Assembly (NCBI RefSeq): GCF_017591425.1 | Contig: NW_024466607.1 | Coordinates: 13,896,501 to 13,960,500 of the forward strand | Length of the DNA stretch: 64,000 nt | Direction of reading: 5' to 3' | Source: Ochotona curzoniae | Taxonomy: Eukaryota > Chordata > Mammalia > Lagomorpha > Ochotonidae | In this document: positions 26,201 to 38,429 of the stretch, piece after piece | How positions within the stretch are numbered: the first letter of the stretch is position 1 | Layout: every line of letters starts with the position of its first letter | The notes under the pieces: generated by a model | The model's input: only the letters and a program-made list of their open reading frames with translations | The model's database searches: none | What the model was told of the DNA's origin: nothing | Made by a program: the position numbers and the translations under genes

Positions 26201-29200
26201 AGTGAGTGCAAAGATTTGTGCCTGTACCCCAGTTCTCAGCCTCAACACCGGCCAGGCCTCAGCCTCTCCACTGGTGTGTAGCTGGAACAGGAGAGCCTGA
26301 GCCGCAAAGCCAGGATACACAGTGAAAAGATAAAGATGTGCCCACACATTGAGGGTGCGCCCCTGGCTCCCTGGCTGTTCCCAGGTCACAGGTCAGAGGC
26401 CTGAGATCACCCAGGTCAGTGTCTGCGGCCCCCAGGTCATTCACCTTGTCTCTGCGTCTTCTTCCTCCAGCATCTGGCCCCTGCGCTGTAAGGCGACCCC
26501 CAGCAGACCCCTGCAAGCCAAGGAGACTAAGATGGCACGGTTGCCCCCTCCCCAAGACCAGAGCGCCCCCAGCACAGTCCCTGGGGGATCTTATGGGGCC
26601 ACTTCTAACACAGCCAACCACAGCAGTCACTGCTGTGGACAACAAGCCTTCACTCAAGGACCCTTCCACATGTGATGCCGCGTATAACTCAGTCATGGCT
26701 CACCCTGGGGCTGGCTCCACTGTGGTGGGCACAGTGGGTAAGCACTCCTCTGGGGTCAGGGGTCAGCCCAAGGCCTGAGGCTGATGCTCTTGTCTCCTCT
26801 GAGCCCCTCTGCCCGGTAGTCGCAGGCACCCTGTCCACTGGCCTACCCTCCCCAGCTGCCAAGTCAGCCCTGAGGCCCCAGCACCACAGTCACTTCCCGG
26901 GCACAGCACATGCATCACCTGTAGGCAGCCCAGATCTCCCGGGCATGCTGCTTCACCTCCTCCTGGGCCATCCCCTGCAGGTGCTTGTTGGCCCCGATGC
27001 CCGCATACGTGGCTTGGAAGGTCAGCATCAGGGTCCGCAGCAGCTTGGCCAGTGGGTGCCGGGGGTGGCTCAGGGCCTAGGCCGGCAAGAGGCGACAGAA
27101 GTGCTCAGGGTCAGGTCTTCCAGGAGCCTCTCAAGCTGTTCCCTCACCCAGGGGCCCTCACCTTGCCAAGGTACCGCTGCTGGGCCTCAAGCTGCCGGTG
27201 CTGCAGCAATTCCTCCAGGGTGTCAGCCAGGCTGCCCACGCTGTCCCTGGGATGTGATACACAATCCTCCTTCAGCCACTCCAGGGCCACCCGGGTCCCC
27301 TCTGCCTTGGGTGCCTCGGGGGTGAGGGGCCTCACCTCTCACATCACACGCGCTCCTGGGACCTGCGAGGCCCCCGGGGGCTTTGCACGTGGAAGCCCAG
27401 CAGCGCCTCCTGCAGGTCAGCAGGGCAGCCGGCAGCCACGAAGTCGCGGAAGGGGCGGTAGACTCCTGGCCAGCGGCACTCTACTGGGAAGATGCCTAGG
27501 CCCAGCTGCCTACGGCAGAGGGTAGGGGCAGGGCAGGGATGGGGAGACACGAGACAGGGTTGTGTGTGCAGGACCCTCTTCAGGCCCCGGGAAGGATGAA
27601 GGTACCAACCTGGCCTAAGGCTTCACAGAGGGGCCAGAGACACCCCGCCCCCTCCCCAACCTGTGATGGAGCAGACAGACCACGTTATCTGGACCGTGTG
27701 TGGGAGGGGTGGGGGGTAGATGTGGGTCCTGGCTCAAGAGAGACCATGCCTGAAGCCAGGGCTGCCCTGCTCAGACACCCAGCTCTCCCTGCGCCTATGG
27801 TATCTCCTCATGGGTGACCACAGCCTGGCTGACAGGCCGGGGCCCAGCTGTGCATCCAGGGGATAGTCTCCTGCAGCCCAGCCTGTGCACTGGACTTACA
27901 GGTCATACCCCAGCTGCACTCCACTCCCAGCCCAGTCCGGTAACCCCTCAGTGACTCTGCTACCCCATCAGGTGTGGCCTATTGGAGCCCTTCTCCCTGC
28001 AGGACATCCAGTCTTCTTCAACAGATACAGCAAGAGCACCCCTCAAACTTCTTCCAAGGGAGAATTTTGTCCCCTGAAGAACAGTAGGCTATCCTCCTTG
28101 TCCCCCACCCCACTCCAACACCCCCTGAAGTTGATGATAACTGCACTGTGTTTCCTTCATCACCATGCCTATCAGGGAACTCAGAGCCATGCTCATCTCA
28201 ATCATAACCACTGTGGGGCCTGTCATGCAAATCTTTTTCAGGGTCAACTTCCTATTTGTAAAGTCTATTTGTATAGAAAAAAAGAAAGCACGAAAAGGAG
28301 CCCAAGAACAGGTTACCAATGATATTTTTTCTCTAGTTTTGTGGTCTGTGGAATTTATGCCCTTTCCCCTCACCTCCTCCTCCTCCAATCTAAGTCTGGG
28401 CCCTCCCAAAGGACCCCTGGAGCAAGATGCTTCTGCACCAGGAAGCCGATGGGCTCTCACCTCTTACAGCTGTTACTGCTCGGATCTGGCGGGAGGGCAG
28501 CTGTGTCCAGCATGCCCTGTGTGTGCAGTCCTTGCCCGAACCCAGGACCGAATGTACCCTCGAGGGTGAAGCCATTGGGGAAGGTGATCTTGCCCTGTGA
28601 ACCAGGAGAGGGGGGAACTGCCAGTCTCCCCTCCCCACCGCCCTGCTGGCCTCAGGCAAAGGCCTATCTCACTCACCACCTCCCCAAGTCCCATCCATTC
28701 CAGGCCACAGCACCCTCAGCCACCTCAAGCCTCTGGCTCCCTCTGATGGCCCAGCAGGGTCCCTCTACTAGGTGAGCATGAGCAGGACCAAGGTGGTGAC
28801 TGTATGGGCTGGGGGTGATGGCCAGGGACAGGGTGGGACATGGGGGCAGAACAAGGGGACTCGGATGCTAGCAGGCACATGGATGCTCTTAGCCTGTTCA
28901 CAATCGGGCCGGGAGCAGGGGCTGTGCCCATCTGGAACGGGCGGACAGGGCCCGGGCAGTGTCTGCTCTCACCTTCCCCTCCAGGATGAGGTCCCTGGTG
29001 AAGGTACCTTCATACAGGGAGTCGTCTTCAGACAGGAGGACGCCAGGGCCCTTGGGAAGGAAGCAGGGAAGAGCAGGGCTGGCTCTTGACCATTCATCGC
29101 TATGGATGAGGACATCAACCCGCAGACCCAGGGAAGAACCTTCTAAATGACGTAGGAGGCCTAGCTCACAACCAGGCTTCTGGTGAGTGGGTGTGGGGGC

Positions 29201-32200
29201 GTCTCTGAGCACTCCGTCCTACGGCCACCGCAGTCATTCCTGCCACTTCACTGAGGCCACCATCACGACTATTAGCCTGGCTTGTTGGGGAGCCTGACAG
29301 ATGTAGCCAAGGCCAGGGTGGGGGCTTAGCAGAGCCAGGCCTCTTTCTTCATCCTCCCCCCTGAAGAATGACTTCCTCTTAGCTTTAGGGCCCCATAGCA
29401 AGTGGGGTACATGAGTGGGGTGGGGGAGCAACAACACACGCACCACCATCTTGTCCGCCTGGAAGGTGCCCTGGTAGCAGACGCCTGCCTGGGTGACCAC
29501 AACCCCAGGACCATGGCGCTGGTCACCCTGCCACATGCCGATATAGCGCTCGCCTCTATGGGGAGAGGAGGGGCAGGCTTGGATCAGAACCAGTCCTGGG
29601 CACCCGCAGGCATGGTGGTAGGGGTGGGCCAGGGGCAGGGGGGAGAGACAGTGATATCCCCTAAATCCACTCAACTTAGGCCCCCAAGGGCATCATAAGG
29701 GTAAAGTGTGCCCAGGCAGGGTTCATGGGCTAAGCCAAGGAGGTATGAACAGGTGCCAAAGGGTGGGGCAGAGAGGCTTGGGGGAACCTGGGAGGCACAC
29801 ACAGGGTGAGGTCAGAGGGTACCAATGGGGAACCACGGCCCTGGAACAATGTGGTGGTGGCGTGTGTTGGGGGGGTGTCCCTATCCCCCAAATCTGGCTG
29901 GGGGCTGTGCATACTCACCTGTCCCGGTCCTCCTCCACACCATAGCCGTTCCTCTGGTCTCGCTCCCAGTGGCCTGTGTACTTGAATGGCCGAGAAGCCT
30001 GCGGGGGACTCTCCAGGATCCCAAAGCCATGCCGCAGGCCTGCCTGGAAGTAGCCCTTATACACCTGGTCCGAGCCGTACCTGGTGAAGGTCACAAACAG
30101 CTGGCCAGGGCTCCAGGGGCTCAGACCAGAGGGAGGAGACCAGCCCCGCCCTGGCTGAGGGCCACTTACTCACAGATGCCATAGCCATTCATGCTGCCTG
30201 CCCGCCAGTGGCACTTGTAGCAGTCGAACTTGTCCTCAGGGGGCTGGGGCACCAGATGGACGCCGAAGCTACCAGTGTGGCCAGTGGGAGTTAGGGCCAG
30301 GGTCAGCATGCCTCCACACCACCATGTCCCTGCAAGGTGCCCAGCCCCCTCCTCCTTCCTGAGGTATCTCTCCATCACAGCCCCCAGCCACCTAGGGGTC
30401 CTCCCTGAACTAAGGTGTAGCCTAGTTCCTTATTCAGGGCCCAGGCCCCTTTATGTACAATAAGGGGCTGTAGGTGAGCCACAGAAAGAATCAAAGCTCC
30501 TGCTTGGCCACACAGGGGAGAAGACCACCGATCTGTCCACCACCCCCTTTTCCTACCCCCAGTGCCACCCACCAGCCTTACCCATGCTCCAGGCCATTGC
30601 AGAAATCGCCCACATGGTTGCGCCCATCTGGCCACTTCAAGGTTCCCCTGCAACATGGCCAGGACCCCTGGGCATCAGGCCCATGGACCCTCCCTGGACA
30701 CGCCTGCTCGGAGGCTCTCCCCATCCTGTGCCCCCTTTGGGGGCCTCCCCTCTGCCAATAAGGTGTGCGTGCCCATGTTTTGTTTCTAAGCCTCCTCCAG
30801 CTCTCCCTGGAAGCAGATGGTGACAGCTTGAGAGGCTGACCTCTGGAGCCCTGCGCGGCTCAGCTCTAGCAGGGGACAGCTCCCATCCTCTCCACATACC
30901 TGCCTGCCTCAGGGGTCTCATGTACCTGCCGCCGAGGCCAGGTGCCCCCTGAGACCTGCCCATACACGTGGGTTTCTGCCCTTGTAACACTTAAGTGCAA
31001 ACCCCTTCCCCAAGACACCCAAGCCAGCAGAGTCAGTCTCCCTCCTTTAAAGACCACACAGCCAGCATGGGCCCGCAGGCTGGCCTTGGTCTCCATCAAT
31101 ACCTTAGCAGGCAGACTAGCTGCTGTGCAAGAAGATGGAGGGAGAACCCTGCAGGATAGTCAATCCACTGAGCCCAGGGAGGAGCCCTGGGGCACGAAGA
31201 TCATGTCCAGGAGGGTACTGTCTCCCCCACCCCTGAGCTGGAGCTGGGGCCACTCACTTGCCGTGGGGCTTGCCCTGCTGCCACTCGCCCTCATAGGTGG
31301 CATGGCAGAGCCGGCCCTCAGTGTGGAAGGTATAGGCTCCATAGCGCTGGGCAGGGAGCTCCACAGGCTCCTGGCCGGCCCCCAGCACTGGAAAGTCCTT
31401 CTTGCCCCGCAGGGCCTGGCACACAGCCTGGGTCACCTTCCACTGCCAGACCACCTGGTGGGAATAATGAAATGTGGGCTAGGTGACAGCCCCTCCTGGG
31501 AGCCTCGTGGGGCAGCTCTGGGGCTGGGGGAGGGAGTGCTCTGTCCCTGTGGTGTGGGAGGTCAGGGGTCAGGCATGCCATACTGCTCCCAGGACCTGCC
31601 AAGACCCTGGGGGCAGGGATGGAGTCAGGCCCAAGGTTGGCTTCAGAGGGCGAACAGTGACCCCCTGACCTGCCACCCCACTTACAGCACGGCCCCTCTC
31701 ACCTGGCCTTGGCGGTCCTTGGCACAGAAGGAGAACTCGTCTTCAGGTGTGAGGAGGTGAAACATGTACCTAAGCAGATGGAGTTGAAGGGGAGGCTTGC
31801 CTCTCCACTCAGTCCACAAGGGTGGCAGGCAAGGCCCGAGTCAAGGCTGCGGGCAGATGTCGGGTGGAAGGGCCTGGATGTTACTCACCCATCCTGCCCA
31901 GGCTCCAGCCACAGCAGCTTCAGGTCAAAGGTGTGGACACTGTGGCCCTGTCAGAAGGAACATACAGGTGTCTGTCTATCAGACCCTGCCCCAGGCTGGC
32001 CCCTGAGCCCACAAGGAACCCCCCAGCACCAACTCCTCCCCAGCCCTGTTCCCAACTCTGGGATGCCTGGGCCCAGCAGTTCTCAGGATTTGGGAGGCCT
32101 GACCATGACCGTGCCCACCCCAGAGACCACGACCCCTTGCCTCACCCTCCTACTGGCCTGCCCCAAGCTCCTACTGCCTGTGGGGTATCCCGACAGCTCC

Positions 32201-35010
32201 AGCCAAGACCTCTTCCACCAGGAAGCTTTCCCCCCCCGTCCCCACCAGTTGGGCAACCCAGGCCAGCCTGGCTCCTTTGGAAATCACTGCCTACCCCCCA
32301 GTACCTCCCCAGCCCACATCCACAATCCCAGCTGTTCATCTTTCTCTTGCTCCTCGGCCAGTCCAACCCCAGAATCCCAACCTGCACCAGGACAAGGGCA
32401 TCATTAAACAGCAGCACACGCTCAGCGCGCAGTGGGGCAGCCATCACAGGCACATCGTGGCTGTCCAGCAGGAGCCGACGGGCAGGGCTGCACAGCATCT
32501 CCTGGCCAGGGGTGAGGGGAGATTATAAAAGGCTCAGGTGTCCCACCCAACACCACATCCTAGGTTCCTCCGAGATGCCTCCTCAGGTTCAGAGTGAGCC
32601 CCAGTCAGAGGCAGGTACTGGGGCACAGAGGCAGGGAGGGGCTATTCCCAGCTGCCCTCCCCGCAACACCCAGCAAAGTGGCTCAGTGGCCCTTCCCCAC
32701 CCCATCCCACCCTCCCCTGTGGGTGGGGTTAGGGTTCACCATCCCTGCCTCCCCCATCTACTTTCCCAACACTGCCCCAGAGCCAGGCCTGTCATGCCCC
32801 CTAGGGGCACAGGGACTCTCCCAACAGGGGCAGGACGCGTTGTGGTGGGCCTGTGATGGGAGCCCAGTAAGGGCTAGCCCAGCAGTTGCCTTAGAGCCAC
32901 CCACCTCCACCCTCTTCCAGGTGGGGTCATACCTACAGCAAGCAGACTAAGTCACACAGCAGCCCTCTGCCCCTTCCCCAACCCCCTACCAGGTCCCCAC
33001 TCACCCACAGCTGCCCACTCAGACTGTGCCACAGGCTCCGTGTGGCCTCGGCCTGGTCCAGAGCCTGCTGCATGTACGACTGCAGGTTCCCAAAGACGGT
33101 GGCCGCGTGCACCACCAGCTCCCGGGCCGGGTGATGCTGCAGAGGTGGGGGCAGCCAGTGTGTGTGTTGGGGGGAGTGTTGCTGGAACCTTCCTCTCCCT
33201 CTCTCCCACCTTACCCTGCCCAAACCCATGACAGCTGCCCTGACCCCAGCTGTTCAAGAGGCCGATATCCAGAGTCCACCCTGCTGCTCACAGGGGGCAT
33301 CTGGGACCAGCATCCTAAGAGCTGGGTCCCCAAGCCTAACCCCTACCCCACCCCTGTACCCACCTCCCCAATGACACCACTGAGACTCAGCAGCTGCAGC
33401 ACACACTGCTGCACGTGGTGCACCAGGGGCTGCTGGAGGGCCTGTACCAGCATTGTGCCCGCTGAGCTCTCGGCATTCATGCTCCACAGCAGCTGCTGCA
33501 GTGCCTTCCGTCGGCCCCGCCAGTACTCCCTGTGGGTAGAGGGGGGCATGTGTCACCCCTGCCCTCCCTCCTCCAGCCCAGCGCCCTAGTCCCACTACCT
33601 GTCCTGGCTACTGTCCCAGGCCCAGCCCTGATGCTGACCCAGAGCCCAAGTACGGAAGCCCCCGGCCTGTCCCCTTCCTGCTGCATGGTATAGACGTCGG
33701 TCGGCTTGCACTCACCTCCTTCCTTTTGCTGCCTTCTGAAAAGCCTGCATCACCAGGCAGTTCGTGTAGGACTCGATGTACCTGAGGGGAGCAGAGGTGC
33801 CACCTGCTGGCACAGCCTCCCAACTCCTCACCCACGCCTTGCCTTTCTGTAGGGGTCTTCAGATCCCACCCATTGAGCAGTCATAGTCCTGCGGGCCCAG
33901 ATGGTGGCCCAGTTCTGGGTGCTGCTGGCCTCAAGTCCTGACCCACGCAAACAGAGCTAACACAGAGTCTTTCTTCCTATAGGGGGGACACCCCAGAGGT
34001 TCAGGTGCAGTGTGTCAGAGTCAGCTGCCACCAGGCTCACACCTGCACCCAGGTATGACCCACCCATCTAGGTTAAACCCAGATCTCTGCTGAAGCACGG
34101 ACTAAGGCGAGCACCTCCAGGGTGGGGAGCCAGTAACCCCAGTACCACCATCCCCCAAGGTGATGGCCAGCCCCGCCTTACTCCATGTGCACCTGCAGGA
34201 CCCGGTCAACATGGCGCAGCAGCAACAGGGACTCCAGGCCTGCCGAGTCAGGGTGGCACAGCCGCTCCTGCAGTGAGCGCAGGCTCTCCTCTGTCACAGC
34301 CCAGAGCTGCTGGGTGCTCCCATGCAGCTGCTCCAAGAGCTGCAGGCACTCCTGGCTCTGGGGCTCCGCAGAAGGTTCTGAAGCTGGAACGGGAGCACAG
34401 CCAGGCTTTGAGCTACATACAGCTGGGTTCTGGGGGCAGGACTGGTGCCCTACCCCACCCCACTCCCAGAACCCAGCCAGGGCAGAGGCTCCACAGGACC
34501 TCAGTTGGTCGGGCTGCCATTCCACAGGTACAGAGACCCCAGGGAGAGTGGATGTTGGCTGGCGGCCAGGCCCTGGTAGCCTGTCTTCTAGGCAGGCTTC
34601 TCCCAGCAGCACCTGCTGTACTGTGCTGGGTGGGTGCATGGGGCACGGGGCAAATGGAAGACAGAGGGCCGACACCAGGCTCTGGGCTACAAGCCCAGGT
34701 TCATGGCCTGTGCCCTCGAGGTTTTTAGCAAAAGGAGCCAAGCCAGCCTAGGGGCCTGGGTTGTTCCCCTAGAAGACTGATGCCAGCTTCATTATGCCCA
34801 CATGAGAATGTGAAAGCTGTGGCTCAGAGGGTCCTGCAAGGTCAGGCTCCTGCTCCTGGGATCATTCCACACGCTCCCTGCCATCCCCCTGGATGGCTAG
34901 GACTTACCAGCCAAGAGCAGAGGCTTGAGGACAAGGCTGTTGACACGGGCGAGGGTGGCCAAGAAGACCTCCTCTAGCTGCAGCAGGGCGGTCTCCGGGG
35001 GGCTGCACAT
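23222..35010 (-). CDS. ALS2CL: ALS2 C-terminal-like protein (MORN/VPS9, Rab5 exchange factor family)
   Basis: Cytosolic endosome-associated paralogue of alsin's C-terminal half; binds ALS2 and weakly activates Rab5. 25 coding exons, listed 5' to 3' on minus: 34908-35010, 34182-34383, 33716-33781, 33364-33529, 33005-33136, 32382-32501, 31889-31947, 31703-31769, 31258-31454, 30582-30647, 30170-30268, 29919-30080, 29444-29555, 28973-29050, 28461-28594, 27336-27509, 27162-27246, 26919-27076, 26445-26510, 25772-25945, 25490-25532, 24183-24244, 23944-24093, 23634-23730, 23222-23305. All have GT/AG borders and compatible phase, about 951 codons (human 953 aa). Residues about 1-340 form the DH/PH-like part; MORN repeats run from about 360 to 570 (YEGEW, YIGMW, YQGTF, YEGTF); the VPS9 domain is about 790-945. 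One in-frame TGA (27344-27346, codon 643) sits 8 bases before the donor used here. A donor ending the exon at 27348 would bypass it and give 947 aa. Confidence 0.93.
24545..25175 (-). mobile_element. Old C-SINE split by a younger insertion
   Basis: The minus-strand element starts 'aattcattttcatcttttta' at about 24550 and runs to about 24778. It resumes at about 25085 ('tggggacttgaacc') and ends 'caccaatgccc' near 25175. The interruption is the plus-strand copy at 24780-25078. All lie in an ALS2CL intron. Confidence 0.7.
24780..25078 (+). mobile_element. Young C-SINE nested in an older one
   Basis: 'gcccggcacaataacctagt' head, 'tcccatatggctgcaagttt', 'cagttccttgcttgtgccct' core and tail at 'ccaatataacaaaac'. 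Confidence 0.88.
27560..28460 (-). other. ALS2CL: ALS2CL intron without repeats
   Basis: Intron between the exon ending at 28461 and the one beginning at 27509. Unique GC-rich then AT-richer sequence; no exon or SINE recognised. Plus-strand frames here (for example 27885-28322) lack any support. Confidence 0.45.
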
Positions 35011-37671
35011 GACCAGCTAGCTGGGTGCACGGGCTCCTTCCTGGGAGGGGGGCACAGCTCAGAGCCCACATGGCATGGGTGAGGGCAAGACCTGCATTCC
35101 TGAGAGGACGGCCCTTCATCCACTGGCATGAGAGCTGGGCCAGGAGCCCAGGTAAGTCCCTGGACTGGCCCCAGAGTTGCCCTGCCCCCTGCCTGGGCGC
35201 ATTTAGCAGGTGCTGAAAAAATTGGTAGAAAGGATCAGTATTACAGAGGAACACTTCCCCTTCTACCCAAAAGGGCAGAGGGCTCGTCAAGCCCAGGTGA
35301 GATAGGCTCTATCCTTTGGTCAAACCCCCACCGTGGATCCCAAGTGCTCAGGTGACATCTGTGTCAACATCTATGACCAGGGCTGTCCTCAAAGCCTTGG
35401 CCCAGGGGGTTTCGTGCCGGAGCCACGGGTGAGACAAGAGAAAGTGAGGACATGGAATATGTGAAAGGGACATGAGACTACGGGATGGGAGGGCTTGGCC
35501 CCTGAGGGTTGCCCACTGAGCGGCACCCTAACAGGCTGGCAGTCAGCCGTCAGGAGTTCCAGGCGATGTCAGAGCAAGGCAGAGGTAGAACCCAAAGCCA
35601 CACATGGGAAGCATATGGTAAAGGAGATGGTAGTGAGCAGCCAACGCGGGGGGCAGTCGAGACCCTCCCGCACCTCCCCAAACAGGCTGAGCCCACCACT
35701 GGGCCTCACTCAGGTGGGGGTAGGGGCATATGCAGACTTGGGGGACCCTCAAAGCAGGCAGGGATCAGCCAAGAACGGTGTCCTGAATGGAGCCTGAGCT
35801 CAGCCCAGCCCCAGAGTCAAGGCTTGGCCCCCAGGAGGACAAGGCACTCTCCCATTGGACCTGTGCCCTCACCTGGCAAAGCCGTGCACCTGCCCACAAG
35901 GCCCACCCAGAGCTGTCAGGGCAGGCTCACTTCTGACACTCTCTAGGCTCTAGAGTTGGCCGGCCTAGGCAGGACAAGGGACATCCAAGGCAGCCAGCCA
36001 GCAATGGCCAAGTGACCCAGGCAAACCCCAAAGGGCCAACGGGCAGGGCCTCAGCCCTCCCCACCACTCTCCAAGGATGTTGCAGGGGCACCTAGGCTCC
36101 CAGCAGAACCCAGCACTCCCAGGCAGCTAGCACAGGAGCAGAGCAGGGAGGTGCCTCAGAATCCCGGCCAAGAGCCAAGAGTACAGGCCCAGGAATTCCT
36201 GCCCCACCTTTCCTGCTGAGGAGCGGCAGGAAGGGGAAGCAGCTGGATGCCCAGCTGTAGCCACCTCCTTTCTCTGCTGGTCCTCAGGGTGGCCCCAGGC
36301 CCTGAGCATCTGATGAAGTGCAGGGGGCTCCTGGGCAGCCTGAGCAGACCCAGGGAGCTCAACCCGGTACTGAGGCACAGCAGGGAAATTCCAGAAACTG
36401 ACAGGATGGATAGGTGCCCTGAAGGGTGACCCCTCCACTCCCAGCCACACTGACAGATGAGGACAGGCCCAGCGTGATGGTTCAGTAGCTAAATCCTTGC
36501 CTTGCAAGTGCTGGAATCCCATATGGGTGCCAGTTCATGTCCTGGCTGCTCTACTTCCCATCCAGCTCTCTGTTTGTGGCCTGGGAAAGTAGTCGAGGAC
36601 GACCCAAAGCCTTGGGACCCTGCACCCATGTGGGAGACCCAGAAAAAGCTTCTGACTCCTTGCTTCGGATCACTCAACTCCAGCCATTGTGGCCACTTTA
36701 AGGAGTGAACCAGCAGATAGAAGATCTTTCTATCTCTCCTCTCTGTATATCTGCATTTGCAATAAAAATAAATAAATTAAAAAAAAAAAAAGAAAGAAAA
36801 AAAGTAAGTGGGTTTCCTCACTTGATCCTTCCAGCCAGGGCACAGGTACATTAACAGCAGGCTGGGCAGGAGGGCAAGTCAAGGCCCAGGAGGGGTCCAC
36901 AATGCTGCATGGCCTGCACCTGCAGGGCTGGCTCCTGGTCCCAGCAGCTCACCTGAGCTAAATGGCTCATACAGCTTGGGTGATTCACCCAGGCACGTAG
37001 TGACTTCCCAGCAGGGCCCAGCCCCCTGCACCTCTGCCGCTCTGCATGGGGTGGCGTGAGGACAGGACAGGCCAGTTGCTGCCTGCTCAGGTGAGTCAGT
37101 TACCCAACCTAGAGTCAGGCCTGTGCTGTTTGCTGCCTTCCTGGCCTCTGTCCACACTAGGTCCCTGCTTCAGGGCAGGGCCAACGGCTCGCCCTCCCCC
37201 TCCCAGGCCAGGCCCCTGGACCACACCCAGCCATGGCACTTACTGTGGAATTTCCGGGTTTGGACACAAAGTTCTACTGGTCAAGGGGGCTTTGCCCGGG
37301 ATGTCCTAGGCAATTAGCATGGCCAGGAGGTGGACGGTGGGCACACAGACGGCCCTGAGTCACACCTGAGCCTCTGCTCCGGTCGCCTGCCACTAGCAGC
37401 TGCTCCAAACTCCTCCTGACCCTACACGCCCCGCCTCCACTGCATCTTGCTTCGCCTCGCACGTGTCCCCGCTTTCCTCCTGCTCCCTGCCTGTCCCCGG
37501 AGTGACCAAAACACTACATCCTGTTCCAGCCCGCCTGGCGGACAACGTCACCTTCTCGGCTTCCCGGTCGAGCCTGGGGCCACCTCCTCCCGACAGTAGC
37601 TCCCTGCGCCGGTCCAGCCCGGTGGCCTGGCTGTCCCGCAAACCGCGCGACCTCGGGCGCCGCACCCTTAC
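35011..37671 (-). other. ALS2CL: ALS2CL 5' intron
   Basis: The first coding exon is preceded by an acceptor (CACCCAG|CTAG, exon from 35020), so an upstream non-coding exon exists. The 2.6 kb between it and the CpG-island donor at 37672 is GC-rich unique sequence with one C-SINE. Further 5' UTR exons may be present but cannot be called. Confidence 0.5.
36468..36795 (+). mobile_element. C-SINE, young, full length
   Basis: 'ggcccagcgtgatggttcag' head, 'tcccatatgggtgccagttc', core and 'caataaaaataaataaatta' plus poly-A tail. Antisense to ALS2CL. Confidence 0.93.
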
Positions 37672-37860
37672 CTGCGCGGCGCGCGCCCCGTCTCGGGCAG
37701 CTGCTGTGGCGCACGGAGGACGCGGGAGTGGCTCACAGGGGCCCGGGCACACCGCTGGTGCACCCCCGGCCGGGCCCAGCTCGGCCCAGGTCTCCACGGG
37801 GAAGGCACCCTCCTAGCTCCTGGCGCTCCCGGGACGCGGCGGCGAGGGGGCGGGCACCGA
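37672..37860 (-). promoter_or_regulatory. ALS2CL: ALS2CL CpG-island promoter and first non-coding exon
   Basis: On minus, a CpG-dense block ends at 37672 with a perfect donor (GCGCAG|GTAAGGGT). It lies 2.7 kb upstream of the ATG exon and fits the ALS2CL 5' UTR exon. CpG density stays high from about 37450 to 38130. The exact start is not determinable; the right edge is approximate. Confidence 0.6.
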
Positions 37861-38373
37861 CTGCTGGGGGCGGGCTCCGAGCCCTGCGCTCCACCCCCAA
37901 GTCCCGATGGGTCCATGGAAAGTGTGGCGTGGAGAAGCAGCCAGGGCTTCCCCACCAAGTCCCGCCGGCCTCGGGCCGTGCAGCCCCGGCCTCCCCACCA
38001 GCCCCGCCCCAAGCTAACTGGAGCCGCAGGCGAACCCAGCGCCGGGCGGATCCCTGACCCGTAGGCGGCCGCCACTCCTGCCTGTGACCTTGGGAAGCCG
38101 CCTGCCCCCGCGCGCGGGTGTCTCAGCAGAACCCTGCGGAGCGTGAAACCGGCGCCTGGCGGTGTTCTGCGCCAGGGCCCAGCGACCTTGGAACGAGTAG
38201 AGGGAAGACCTTGTTCTCCCAAACCCTCCCCCAGCCCACACACGGCCAAGGCGCCTTTGTAGCCCGGGCTGTGGGGCTGTGCCCGCAAAGTCCCTTCCCT
38301 TCCTCTTCTGTTCCCAGAACCTCCATCCACCTGCCCTCACCCACAAAGGCTGCCTCAGGGAAAGGCTGCCGCC

Positions 38374-38429
38374 TTGCCTCCTTGCCTCCTTGCCTCCTTG
38401 CCTCCTTGCCTCCTTGCCTCCTTGCCTCC
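38374..38429. repeat. 8-bp minisatellite (TTGCCTCC)x7
   Basis: Seven perfect head-to-tail copies of the octamer TTGCCTCC at the edge of the ALS2CL CpG island. Confidence 0.97.

Noticed and set aside
26672..27325. 217-codon plus-strand frame
   Set aside because: Antisense to ALS2CL exons at 26919-27246; composition is low-complexity Pro/Gly/Leu.
28461..28470. An earlier donor (AGCT|GTAAGA) at 28467 as the end of an ALS2CL exon
   Set aside because: It breaks the reading phase with the next exon. The donor seven bases later (AAGAG|GTGAGA, exon end 28461) restores phase and the conserved CKRQLG junction.
30942..31760. 272-codon plus-strand frame
   Set aside because: Antisense to ALS2CL exons at 31258-31454 and 31703-31769; no family resemblance.
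31822..32856. 344-codon open frame on plus, the longest in the window
   Set aside because: It lies antisense to two ALS2CL exons and their introns in GC-rich sequence. Composition is Pro/Ser/Arg-rich with no known domain; a typical shadow frame.
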